In this document: one piece after another, positions 1 to 6,524 of the stretch
Layout: each line of letters begins with the position of its first letter
Position numbering within the stretch: position 1 is the first letter of the stretch
Assembly (NCBI GenBank): GCA_026418315.1
Contig: JAOABO010000055.1
Coordinates: 1 to 11,310, forward strand
DNA: 11,310 nucleotides
Source: Bacteroidia bacterium
GTDB taxonomy: Bacteria; Bacteroidota; Bacteroidia; B-17B0; Aurantibacillaceae
Direction of reading: 5' to 3'
Notes under the pieces: model-generated
Told to the model about the DNA's origin: nothing
Seen by the model: the letters and a program-made list of their open reading frames with translations, nothing else
Databases searched by the model: none
Program-made: the position numbers and the translations under genes

Positions 1-145
1 GCCTTACCCCAACCATTGGGGCGGATGGGATATAGAAGCCCATTATTACGAGTTTTGGCAAGGCCGCCCCAGCAGATTACACGACAGAATCTTTTATGAA
101 AAACAAAAAAATAATACTTGGCTAAAAGGCCGATTGGCTCCGTAA
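1..145 (+). CDS. pdxH: Pyridoxamine 5'-phosphate oxidase, C-terminal end (partial)
   Basis: Only the last 47 codons are present, read in the frame starting at base 2 and ending at the TAA at 143-145; the rest lies left of the window. The tail holds the family's C-terminal signature: an EFWQGRPSRLHDRI block followed by a chain end in RLAP. In the PdxH family the Arg and His of the RLHDR segment contact the phosphate cofactor, and the closing RLAP is almost invariant. The enzyme is a cytosolic FMN-dependent oxidase that converts pyridoxamine or pyridoxine 5'-phosphate to pyridoxal 5'-phosphate, the last step of vitamin B6 biosynthesis and salvage. The next gene starts 55 bases downstream on the same strand but has its own -7 box. 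The identification rests on this conserved tail alone, which is distinctive; nothing can be said about the N-terminal FMN-binding part. Confidence 0.9.
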   Translation, partial: PYPNHWGGWDIEAHYYEFWQGRPSRLHDRIFYEKQKNNTWLKGRLAP

Positions 146-172
146 TGTTTTTTAAGAATGTAATTCTTTTTA

Positions 173-180
173 TATCTTTG
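173..180 (+). promoter_or_regulatory. Bacteroidota -7 box for the peroxiredoxin gene
   Basis: TATCTTTG matches the Bacteroidota -7 consensus TAnnTTTG exactly and sits 20 bases before the ATG at 201. No clear TTTG -33 box is visible at the right spacing; the area around 147-155 is only T-rich. If it is used, transcription begins near 185-188, so the GTG at 180 that is in frame with the gene would lie outside the message. This supports the ATG at 201 as start. Confidence 0.55.
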
Positions 181-200
181 TGCTTTCAAAAAATAAACCT

Positions 201-926
201 ATGGCTAAAAAAAATAAGAATAAAAAAACCACAAAAAAAGCAGCGAAAAAAAACGTCAAGAAAGTCACAAAAAAAACAGCCAAAAAAGCAACAAAAAAAA
301 CAACCAAAAAAGCAAACAAGAAATCCGCCAAAAAATCCAGTAAAGCAAAAACAAAGCAAGTAAGCAAAAAATCTGGTAAACCAGCAGTTGCAAAAAAGCA
401 AGCAAAAAAATCCACAGCCCAAAAAACCAATGTTTCTAAAGTTCAAACCTCTTCCGAAAAATTTACACCTCATATTACATCATTAAAACCAGGCATGCCA
501 GCACCTTACTTTGAAGGAGTTGACCAAAACGGCAATAAAATCACCTCCAACGATTTAATTGGCAGAAAGTATGTTCTTTATTTTTATCCAAAAGACGATA
601 CACCGGGTTGTACCAAAGAAGCATGCAACATCAGAGATAATTACCAAAAATTTATTGATGCAGCTTATACCGTATATGGCGTGAGTGCCGATAGTACAGA
701 GAGTCATCAAAAATTTATTGAAAAATATCAACTCCCATTTTCTTTGATTTCAGACCCTGATAAAAATATCATTCGTGCCTTTGATGTGTGGGGAAAAAAA
801 CAATTTATGGGAAAAATACACGAAGGCATCATTCGCACTACTTTTGTTATTGATGAAAATGGCATTATTTCAGATGTTATAACAAAAGTAGATGTAGAGA
901 ATCATACTGAGCAAATTATTAAATAA
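201..926 (+). CDS. bcp: Bcp/PrxQ-type thiol peroxidase with a lysine-rich, histone H1-like N-terminal tail
   Basis: The 241-residue product has two parts. Residues 1-80 contain 35 lysines and no Asp or Glu; residues 10-45 are nine tandem tetrapeptides of the form xxKK (x = T, A, N, V or S). From about residue 90 on it is an AhpC/TSA-type thioredoxin-fold peroxiredoxin. The active-site segment DTPGCTKEAC gives peroxidatic Cys137 and a candidate resolving Cys142, the five-residue spacing of atypical two-Cys Bcp/PrxQ enzymes. Arg212 in IIRTTFVID is the usual conserved Arg. Such enzymes reduce H2O2 and organic hydroperoxides using thioredoxin in the cytoplasm. Ordinary Bcp proteins are about 150-160 residues, so the tail is an extra of about 80. 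The sequence shows no signal peptide. The tail resembles eukaryotic H1 and bacterial HctA/AlgP-like tails, which suggests DNA or RNA binding, but that role is inference. The ATG at 201 is chosen over an in-frame GTG at 180 because of the -7 box at 173-180. Confidence 0.9.
   Translation: MAKKNKNKKTTKKAAKKNVKKVTKKTAKKATKKTTKKANKKSAKKSSKAKTKQVSKKSGKPAVAKKQAKKSTAQKTNVSKVQTSSEKFTPHITSLKPGMPAPYFEGVDQNGNKITSNDLIGRKYVLYFYPKDDTPGCTKEACNIRDNYQKFIDAAYTVYGVSADSTESHQKFIEKYQLPFSLISDPDKNIIRAFDVWGKKQFMGKIHEGIIRTTFVIDENGIISDVITKVDVENHTEQIIK
228..335 (+). repeat. Nine 12-bp coding repeats encoding xxKK
   Basis: Within the peroxiredoxin gene, nine consecutive 12-base units each encode two small residues followed by Lys-Lys (TTKK, AAKK, NVKK, VTKK, TAKK, ATKK, TTKK, ANKK, SAKK). 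Nearly all lysines are AAA, giving runs of seven or eight A. The units differ at the first two codons, so this is a diverged tandem repeat and not a fresh duplication. Repeats and A-runs of this kind are prone to length change by replication slippage and to polymerase or ribosome slippage. Confidence 0.85.
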
Positions 927-966
927 TTGGCATCCTCTTGCCACAAAAACAACCCCGCAAAAAAAT

Positions 967-2553
967 TTAATAATCCCGGTAGAAGTTAAACACATTACAA
1001 CTAACGCCCAGCCCTATCCAAACATTATCTAAATTATAACTTACATCACGGTTTTTTCTGTAAATCACACTGGCTTGCAGACGCATATTCATGACAGGAA
1101 CAAGTAAATATGAAATATCCGCCTGCAAATGATTAAAATACGTGCGAACGCCTTGTAAGGTATAATTATTATACTCTTTAGCTCGTGTAGTGTACGATAA
1201 AAATATATTTTGACCCACATTGCTTTTTGCATTCAAACTGTCTTTGCCTATCTCTGCATACACATTGTGTAAGCGAAAATTCCATTTTTTTATAGAATAA
1301 CTACATGTTACAACCAACTCTCTGAAGTTAGCTCCAAACGGATGAGCCAATGGCATTCCTTGATGCGCATAATTTTGCGCAGGGGCACCATGAGAATATG
1401 TATATGGTTTTGCTTCATTGTACTCAACTCTTAAATTCAAATTTTGTATTCCTGCAAAATTTAAAAAGTAAACCCCTAACTGCCACGCCTGTTTGTTAGC
1501 CCACCAACCTCTGCCTGCACGAATTTCTTTAAGATAAAATTCATCTAAACCAAGTTGCCCATATAACTGAAGCTTTTTGGTAACTATATAACTCAAATTG
1601 ATACCCATCATCACATTATCCGAAGAACCCTGCTGATACTCCTGTGGACGAAGAAATACAGCAGGACTCAAATAAGTCGGATCAAAACCCCTGCTCCTGC
1701 TTGTATCACTACCTTGCCACACCACATTTTCAAACAATAATACATTGAACTTTTTATTTACATTCAAAGACAAACTGTGCATAGTGGCATATTTTTTCTG
1801 AACATTATCTACATTGCTTCCTGGTATATAATGATTCAGCAACAAGTAATAAACATTGTACTGTATCTTCCAAAAATTGGCTTGCAACTTCAAATAAGGA
1901 TAAGGACTTGCTATGTCAGATAAAAGTAAAGAACGATATCCATTACCTATAAACATTTTACCTCTTCCTGCCTGAAAATTAAAAAAGGACTTTGAATAAG
2001 ACACATACGCGTTCCAATATAAATAACTGTAAACATGATTCTTATTATTTGCCGGAAATCCAATGTTTCTGATTAACTGCGTTTGATAAATGGCAGTATC
2101 TAAAAAGAAAGGAAAAGACGAGCGATATCCGACAATATTTCCATACGCAGTAAAATCATTATTGATGTTGAAATACACTTGTGTACCCAGCCCGTTTTCT
2201 GAAGTAAAGGCACCATCGTATCCTTGAATACTATGAATAACCGGTAATGCCTGAAGTTGAAATTGATTTCTCTTATTAGGTACATCATTAAATACCTGAG
2301 ATAAAGCTAATGACTTAATTTTGGGATATGCTTTTTTTTTGAAAACCGTATCTTGATAACTGTTAATTGATGAACTCAAATACGGCTTATAAGCAGCATG
2401 AAATTCTTCTGAAGGATACAAAATGTTCCACTCCTGCAAAGCATCTGAGTAATCTTGCTGCAGTAAAATATTTTTAGATTGTACATTGTTTTGTCCTTGC
2501 AACTGATATACTGCACAAAACAAAGAAATAAACCGCCAGATTTTTTTCAGCAT
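967..2553 (-). CDS. RemB/Wzi-like outer-membrane beta-barrel protein
   Basis: The product has 528 residues when started at the ATG whose first base is 2553; a TTG two codons upstream (2559) is possible but less likely. Residues 1-20 (basic MLKK, hydrophobic core, end near LQGQ) form a Sec signal peptide. The remainder alternates polar and aromatic residues as beta-barrel strands do, is rich in Tyr, Phe and Asn, and ends in a short aromatic strand (VFNFYRDY). Recognisable blocks are GRGKMFIGNGYRSLLLSD (residues 196-213), a DEFYLKEIRAGRGWW block and a PLAHPFGANFRE block. From memory these resemble proteins annotated as gliding-motility protein RemB or Wzi-like capsule-assembly porins in Bacteroidota. 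It most likely sits in the outer membrane; whether this organism glides cannot be told from here, and no gld or spr genes are in view. It begins 13 bases after the cysS stop, so it probably shares that transcript, and it converges on the peroxiredoxin gene. Confidence 0.65.
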   Translation of the reverse strand: MLKKIWRFISLFCAVYQLQGQNNVQSKNILLQQDYSDALQEWNILYPSEEFHAAYKPYLSSSINSYQDTVFKKKAYPKIKSLALSQVFNDVPNKRNQFQLQALPVIHSIQGYDGAFTSENGLGTQVYFNINNDFTAYGNIVGYRSSFPFFLDTAIYQTQLIRNIGFPANNKNHVYSYLYWNAYVSYSKSFFNFQAGRGKMFIGNGYRSLLLSDIASPYPYLKLQANFWKIQYNVYYLLLNHYIPGSNVDNVQKKYATMHSLSLNVNKKFNVLLFENVVWQGSDTSRSRGFDPTYLSPAVFLRPQEYQQGSSDNVMMGINLSYIVTKKLQLYGQLGLDEFYLKEIRAGRGWWANKQAWQLGVYFLNFAGIQNLNLRVEYNEAKPYTYSHGAPAQNYAHQGMPLAHPFGANFRELVVTCSYSIKKWNFRLHNVYAEIGKDSLNAKSNVGQNIFLSYTTRAKEYNNYTLQGVRTYFNHLQADISYLLVPVMNMRLQASVIYRKNRDVSYNLDNVWIGLGVSCNVFNFYRDY

Positions 2554-2566
2554 GTTCAACGCTTTC

Positions 2567-4027
2567 TTATTTAATACTCCATTTGGTTCCCTCAGGTGTA
2601 TCTTTAATCAAAATCCCTACAGATTCCATTTGATTACGAATTTTATCCGATAAGATATAATTTTTGTTTTTCTTGGCTTCACTCCGAATGTCAATAAGAA
2701 TGTCAACTAAAGTTTTAATTTTTTTCATCCACGATTCGTTATTCGCCTCTGACGGTGGAATCCCCAGGATTTCATAAAAAAAGACCTGAAACAACTTTTT
2801 TAATTCTTCAATATCTTTCGCTGTGATTTTGATTTGCTTTTCTGCCGCTTTATTGATTATTTTAGATATTTCAAATAACTCGGCAACCAATACTGCCGTG
2901 TTAAAGTCGTCATTCATAGCATTATAGCATTTTTGCTTCAGTTCTGATAAATTAATATCAGAAGTATCTGATGAAACAATATTATCTAAAGAAGAAAAAC
3001 TTTCCAACAATCGGTAATACCCTTTTTCTGCTGCATTTAAGGCATCCAGTGTAATGTCCAATGTGCTTCTGTAATGCGTTTGCATCATAAAAAAACGAAT
3101 AACTGCCGGACTAAATCCTTTTGGAATAAGCGGATTGTTGCCACTAATCAGCTCTAATGGCAATACCACATTACCCAGCGACTTACTCATTTTTTTTCCA
3201 TTCAAGGTAAGCATATTGGTATGCAGCCAGTATCTTGCAGGAGATTTTCCACAATAAGCAATATTTTGTGCTATTTCATTGGTATGGTGTGTAGGCGCCA
3301 AGTCCATTCCGCCTCCGTGTATATCAAATTCTTCGCCCAGATATTTCGTACTCATGGCCGAGCACTCAATATGCCATCCGGGAAAGCCCCTTCCCCATGG
3401 GCTGTTCCATTGCATTAAATGTTGCGGCTTGGCCTTTATCCACAAAGCAAAATCAAGCCGTCCTCGCTTTTCATCCTGACCATCTAACTCTCTGGTGTTA
3501 TTTAATAATTCTTCAAGGTTTCTTCCCGTCAGGGCTGTATAATTATATTGCTGAGCAAATTTTTCTACATCAAAATACACCGTACCATTGACTTCATAAG
3601 CCCATCCGTTTTTCAATATTTGCATAGCCATTTCCTGTTGTTCCAAAATGTGTCCTGTAGCAGTTGGCTCTATAGAAGGGGGCAACACATTAAATATCCG
3701 CATGATTTCATGAAAAGACACGGTGTATTTCTGAACAATTTCCATTGGCTCCAAACGCTCTAATTTTGCTCTTTTCGATATTTTATCTTCATCAGATTCG
3801 TCTTCTAAGTGCCCTGCATCGGTAATATTTCTTACATACCGAACTTTATATCCCAAATGATTCAGATATCTGAAAATAACATCAAAAGCAATGAATGTTC
3901 TTACATTTCCAAGGTGCACATCATTATATACGGTAGGTCCGCACACATACATTCCAACAAATGGCGGATTAATGGGTTCAAATTTTTCTTTTTTATGAGC
4001 AAGAGTATTGTACAAGTAAAGTTGCAT
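2567..4027 (-). CDS. cysS: Cysteine--tRNA ligase
   Basis: This 486-residue class I aminoacyl-tRNA synthetase charges tRNA-Cys with cysteine in the cytosol. The length fits the family (about 460-500). The catalytic Rossmann domain shows the HIGH-type motif as HLGN (residues 38-41) and the second signature KMSKS at 279-283. The four zinc ligands that select the cysteine thiol are all present: Cys29 in YVCGPTVY, Cys222 in WHIEC, and His247 and Glu251 in HHTNE, with the same spacing as in the E. coli enzyme. The C-terminal part (from about residue 345) is the helical DALR-type anticodon domain, including NDDFNTA. The ATG gives the normal MQLYLYNTL start. A -7 box lies 20 bases upstream. The downstream outer-membrane protein gene follows after 13 bases, so the two are probably cotranscribed, although no functional link is evident. 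Confidence 0.98.
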   Translation of the reverse strand: MQLYLYNTLAHKKEKFEPINPPFVGMYVCGPTVYNDVHLGNVRTFIAFDVIFRYLNHLGYKVRYVRNITDAGHLEDESDEDKISKRAKLERLEPMEIVQKYTVSFHEIMRIFNVLPPSIEPTATGHILEQQEMAMQILKNGWAYEVNGTVYFDVEKFAQQYNYTALTGRNLEELLNNTRELDGQDEKRGRLDFALWIKAKPQHLMQWNSPWGRGFPGWHIECSAMSTKYLGEEFDIHGGGMDLAPTHHTNEIAQNIAYCGKSPARYWLHTNMLTLNGKKMSKSLGNVVLPLELISGNNPLIPKGFSPAVIRFFMMQTHYRSTLDITLDALNAAEKGYYRLLESFSSLDNIVSSDTSDINLSELKQKCYNAMNDDFNTAVLVAELFEISKIINKAAEKQIKITAKDIEELKKLFQVFFYEILGIPPSEANNESWMKKIKTLVDILIDIRSEAKKNKNYILSDKIRNQMESVGILIKDTPEGTKWSIK

Positions 4028-4046
4028 AAAAATTTTTTAGCACGCT

Positions 4047-4054
4047 CAAAGGTA
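4047..4054 (-). promoter_or_regulatory. Bacteroidota -7 box for cysS
   Basis: Read on the minus strand, the sequence is TACCTTTG, an exact TAnnTTTG match, 19 bases before the cysS ATG. No convincing TTG -33 box is present at 19-21 bases further upstream; the area is A/T-rich. The 280-base gap between cysS and the divergent lipoprotein gene (4028-4307) holds this box, the box at 4282-4289, and otherwise only AT-rich DNA with a small palindrome at 4121-4141. Confidence 0.5.
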
Positions 4055-4281
4055 GAAAAATAATCAATAAAAAATCTTATTTAAGTATTTCAATCAATTA
4101 TAAACTGATACTGCTAATTATTTTGTTTTATGCAAACAAAAACAATATGTTCCTATGATGTTCAATATTTAGTGATATGCCTTTTAATTATCATTAAAAA
4201 ATAAGAGAAAATATTTTTCATTAAAATGATTCTAAATTTTGTTTCTTTAAAAGAATTTTTTATCGTATTTGTTAAGTTATA

Positions 4282-4289
4282 TATTTTTG
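4282..4289 (+). promoter_or_regulatory. Bacteroidota -7 box for the Asn-rich lipoprotein gene
   Basis: TATTTTTG fits TAnnTTTG and lies 18 bases before the ATG at 4308, the same spacing as seen for the peroxiredoxin and cysS boxes. A TTTG at 4268-4271 is too close to serve as a -33 element and none is clear at the proper distance, so the assignment rests on the -7 match and its position. Confidence 0.45.
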
Positions 4290-4307
4290 CAGCAAAATCA
4301 TAACAAT

Positions 4308-4709
4308 ATGAAAAAATTGTCGTATTTTTTGGTTTCTTGTACATTATTGGCAACTTCTGCCTGTAAGAAAAAAAACAACAACGCTAATAACAACAATACT
4401 ACACCTCCTCCCGTTACAACTTGCTTTAAGGATGAACAGAGTGGTACATACTTAGGTGATGGTATTGAAAATTCTGTTCCCTTCAATGGAGCAAACATCA
4501 CCATTACTAAATTGTCTTGTACTAGTATAAAAATACAGTCGCCAACTACCACTTATACGATTTCATCTTTAAGCGCTAGTGGATCAAATGGATATACTGG
4601 CAACTCTAACACTTCTGAGAGTTCTTCTATCTCATTCACAGTAAGCGGTAGTCAATACTCTGTTAATATTTCAATTGGTAACACCTTCCTATTTAACGGA
4701 AATAAATAA
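4308..4709 (+). CDS. Small Asn/Ser/Thr-rich lipoprotein of unknown function
   Basis: The 133-residue product is not a family I recognise. It starts MKKLSYFLVSCTLL and has a hydrophobic stretch ending in ATSAC, so Cys19 is the likely lipidated residue after signal peptidase II cleavage. A flexible linker follows (KKKNNNANNNNTTPPP), then a domain of about 95 residues rich in Ser, Thr, Asn and Gly with alternating hydrophobic positions, which suggests a small all-beta fold. It resembles in style the small secreted lipoproteins with a calycin-like or adhesin-like beta domain that are common in Bacteroidota. The residues after Cys19 are basic and lack the acidic residues of the known surface-export signal, so the periplasmic face of the outer membrane is the more likely place (inference). 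The gene has its own -7 box 18 bases upstream, diverges from cysS, and is followed by the separately promoted tRNA-Asn gene. The ATG at 4308 is chosen because it gives a complete signal peptide. Confidence 0.75.
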   Translation: MKKLSYFLVSCTLLATSACKKKNNNANNNNTTPPPVTTCFKDEQSGTYLGDGIENSVPFNGANITITKLSCTSIKIQSPTTTYTISSLSASGSNGYTGNSNTSESSSISFTVSGSQYSVNISIGNTFLFNGNK

Positions 4710-4745
4710 GTTCAATTTTTTTAAGTATTATTTTAAGCAAGATGT

Positions 4746-4777
4746 TTTGACTTTCAATAAAAAAATAATTACATTTG
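4746..4777 (+). promoter_or_regulatory. Complete Bacteroidota promoter for tRNA-Asn
   Basis: A TTTG -33 box (4746-4749) and a TACATTTG -7 box (4770-4777) are separated by 20 bases, which is close to ideal for the Bacteroidota housekeeping sigma factor. The tRNA begins at 4795, leaving a short 5' leader of about 10-13 bases. This is the clearest promoter in the window, as expected for a stable-RNA gene. Confidence 0.75.
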
Positions 4778-4794
4778 CCCCCAAAAATTACAAT

Positions 4795-4868
4795 TCCTCA
4801 GTAGCTCAGCCGGTTAGAGCACATGACTGTTAATCATGGGGTCGCAGGTTCGAGCCCTGCCTGAGGAG
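4795..4868 (+). tRNA. tRNA-Asn (anticodon GTT)
   Basis: The 74-base gene folds as a full cloverleaf. The acceptor arms TCCTCAG (4795-4801) and CTGAGGA (4861-4867) pair over seven bases, with discriminator G at 4868. The D-arm contains AGCTCAGCCGGTTAGAGC. The anticodon stem ATGACTGTTAATCAT presents the loop CTGTTAA with anticodon GTT, reading asparagine codons AAC and AAU. The T-arm carries the standard GGTTCGAGCC. The 3' CCA is not encoded (GCTT follows), so it must be added after transcription. The gene stands alone between its own promoter and terminator, so it forms a single-gene transcription unit. Confidence 0.97.
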
Positions 4869-4871
4869 CTT

Positions 4872-4903
4872 AAAAAGCAATCTGACAAATAGATTGCTTT
4901 TTT
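4872..4903 (+). terminator. Rho-independent terminator after tRNA-Asn
   Basis: A perfect 12-bp inverted repeat (AAAAAGCAATCT at 4872-4883 and AGATTGCTTTTT at 4891-4902) encloses a 7-base loop and ends in a T-run, with more T after 4904. It begins four bases after the tRNA, so it ends that transcript and separates it from lysS. The A-tract on the left and T-tract on the right would let it act in the other direction as well, but no minus-strand gene ends here. Confidence 0.85.
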
Positions 4904-4914
4904 GTTTTTAAAAA

Positions 4915-4945
4915 TTGATAAAAACTAAAATTTTATGCACTTTTG
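4915..4945 (+). promoter_or_regulatory. Putative lysS promoter
   Basis: A TTG at 4915-4917 and a near-consensus -7 box CACTTTTG (4938-4945; one mismatch to TAnnTTTG) are 20 bases apart. The -7 box lies 34 bases before the lysS ATG and just downstream of the tRNA terminator, where a new promoter would be needed. Confidence 0.45.
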
Positions 4946-4979
4946 CAATTTGATACCAAAAAAGATATTTTAAACCATT

Positions 4980-6524
4980 ATGAGTGAAAGACATTTAAGC
5001 GAACAGGAAATTATCAGAAGACAAAAATTACAACAATTACAGGAATTGAATATTAACCCTTATCCTCCTGAATCTTTTGAAATTAATGTTACTGCCAAAG
5101 ACATTAAAGAGAACTACGAAAGAGACAAATTGAACTATAAAAACATCTCTATTGCAGGAAGAATTTTAAGTATTAGAGACATGGGCAAAGCTGCATTTGC
5201 CGTTATACAAGACGCTACTGAAAAAATTCAGCTATATATCAAAAGAGATGAAATTTGTCCTGGTGAAGACAAAACTCTTTATGATGTTGTTTGGAAAAAA
5301 CTGATTGATATTGGAGACATTATAGGAGTGAACGGTTATGTTTTTACAACCAAAACAGGGGAAATATCAATCCATGTATTAACTTTTAAGTTACTTGCCA
5401 AGGCATTAAAACCTCTACCTGTTGTTAAAGTAGATGAAAGCGGAAAAGTTCACGATGCTGTAACAGACCCCGAATTCAGGTATCGTCAAAGATATGTGGA
5501 TTTAATTATCAACCCTCATGTAAAAAATATTTTCATTAAAAGAACCAAAATCATTCAATCTATCAGAGAATATTTTAATAACAAAGGGTATTTGGAAGTG
5601 GAAACTCCTGTATTACAACCCATTCCCGGCGGAGCCGCTGCCAGGCCTTTTATTACTCATCACAACGCTTTAGATATTCCTTTATACTTAAGAATTGCGA
5701 ATGAATTGTATTTAAAGAGATTAATTGTTGGTGGATTTGAGGGCGTATATGAATTTGCTAAAAACTTTAGAAATGAGGGGATAGACCGCACACATAACCC
5801 TGAATTTACAGGTCTCGAAATTTATGTGGCCTACAAAGATTATTTGTGGATGATGGAATTTACTGAACAAATGATTGAAAAAGTAGTTACTGATTTGTAC
5901 GACACTACAGATCTGGAAGTAGAAGGAAAAATTATCAACTTCAAGGCGCCCTTTAAGAGAATGACTATAGTAGATGCCATTAAAGAAAAAATCAATATAG
6001 ATATTTCTCTGTGCAGTGAACATGAATTAAGAGAATTATGCAAAAAACACCATGTAGAAGTGGATGAAACAATGGGTAAAGGCAAATTAATAGATGAACT
6101 ATTTTCTGCTCTTTGTGAAAAAGAACTTATACAACCTACATTTATAATGGATTATCCTATAGAGACCTCTCCATTAACAAAAAAACATAGAAATAAACCG
6201 GGCTTTGTAGAAAGATTTGAACTTTATATTAATGGTCAGGAAATAGCCAATGCCTACACTGAACTTAACGACCCCATTGACCAATATCATCGTTTTGAAG
6301 AACAAGTCAAACTAAAACAAAAAGGAGACGACGAAGCCATGTATATGGATTATGATTTCATCAGAGCATTGGAATATGGAATGCCTCCAACAGCAGGACT
6401 TGGTGTAGGTATTGACAGATTAACTATGTTGCTGACCAATCAGCATTCTATACAAGAAGTTATCTTTTTCCCACAAATGAGACCTGAAAAAATATCAGAA
6501 CCCGAAACAGAAACAACATCATGA
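4980..6524 (+). CDS. lysS: Lysine--tRNA ligase, class II
   Basis: This 514-residue class II synthetase loads lysine onto tRNA-Lys in the cytosol. An N-terminal OB-fold anticodon-binding domain is visible at about residues 55-150 (SIAGRILSIRDMGKAAFAVI). The catalytic domain follows: a motif 1 region around NKGYLEVETPVL, motif 2 as FRNEGIDRTHNPEFT starting at Phe263, and motif 3 as GLGVGIDRL at 473-481. The lysine-pocket segment NGQEIANAYTELNDP is also present. The length agrees with bacterial LysRS (about 490-575), with an ordinary tail after motif 3. The ATG starts the normal MSERHLSEQE N-terminus, and the stop TGA overlaps the ATG of the next gene as ATGA, so that gene should be translationally coupled. 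The candidate promoter is at 4915-4945. Confidence 0.98.
   Translation: MSERHLSEQEIIRRQKLQQLQELNINPYPPESFEINVTAKDIKENYERDKLNYKNISIAGRILSIRDMGKAAFAVIQDATEKIQLYIKRDEICPGEDKTLYDVVWKKLIDIGDIIGVNGYVFTTKTGEISIHVLTFKLLAKALKPLPVVKVDESGKVHDAVTDPEFRYRQRYVDLIINPHVKNIFIKRTKIIQSIREYFNNKGYLEVETPVLQPIPGGAAARPFITHHNALDIPLYLRIANELYLKRLIVGGFEGVYEFAKNFRNEGIDRTHNPEFTGLEIYVAYKDYLWMMEFTEQMIEKVVTDLYDTTDLEVEGKIINFKAPFKRMTIVDAIKEKINIDISLCSEHELRELCKKHHVEVDETMGKGKLIDELFSALCEKELIQPTFIMDYPIETSPLTKKHRNKPGFVERFELYINGQEIANAYTELNDPIDQYHRFEEQVKLKQKGDDEAMYMDYDFIRALEYGMPPTAGLGVGIDRLTMLLTNQHSIQEVIFFPQMRPEKISEPETETTS

Noticed and set aside
118..363. Overlapping + strand frame with a Lys/Gln-rich product over the peroxiredoxin tail.
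   Set aside because: It is a by-product of the A-rich 12-base repeats, it begins inside the end of pdxH, and the peroxiredoxin frame is clearly the coding one.
170..473. Two long minus-strand frames rich in Phe and Cys opposite the lysine tail.
   Set aside because: They are the antisense of AAA codons (TTT); the products have no sensible protein composition and no promoter is visible.
928..943. Small hairpin TGGCA/TGCCA between the convergent peroxiredoxin and RemB-like genes.
   Set aside because: It has only 5 bp of stem and no T-run on either side, too weak to call as a terminator.
3221..4063. Several + strand frames of 64-84 residues opposite cysS.
   Set aside because: They lie antisense to a fully conserved cysS, overlap each other and have no recognisable domain.
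4121..4141. Palindrome TTTTGTTT/AAACAAAA between cysS and the lipoprotein gene.
   Set aside because: It is A/T-only apart from one pair, has no T-run after it and no position relative to a promoter; chance is likely in this DNA.
4795..4980. Possible tRNA-dependent (T-box) control of lysS by the adjacent tRNA-Asn and hairpin.
   Set aside because: The hairpin directly ends the tRNA transcript, the tRNA is for Asn and not Lys, and there is no T-box sequence or specifier stem between 4904 and 4979.
5721..6085. Minus-strand frames opposite lysS.
   Set aside because: They are shadows of the conserved lysS coding sequence without start signals or domain content.
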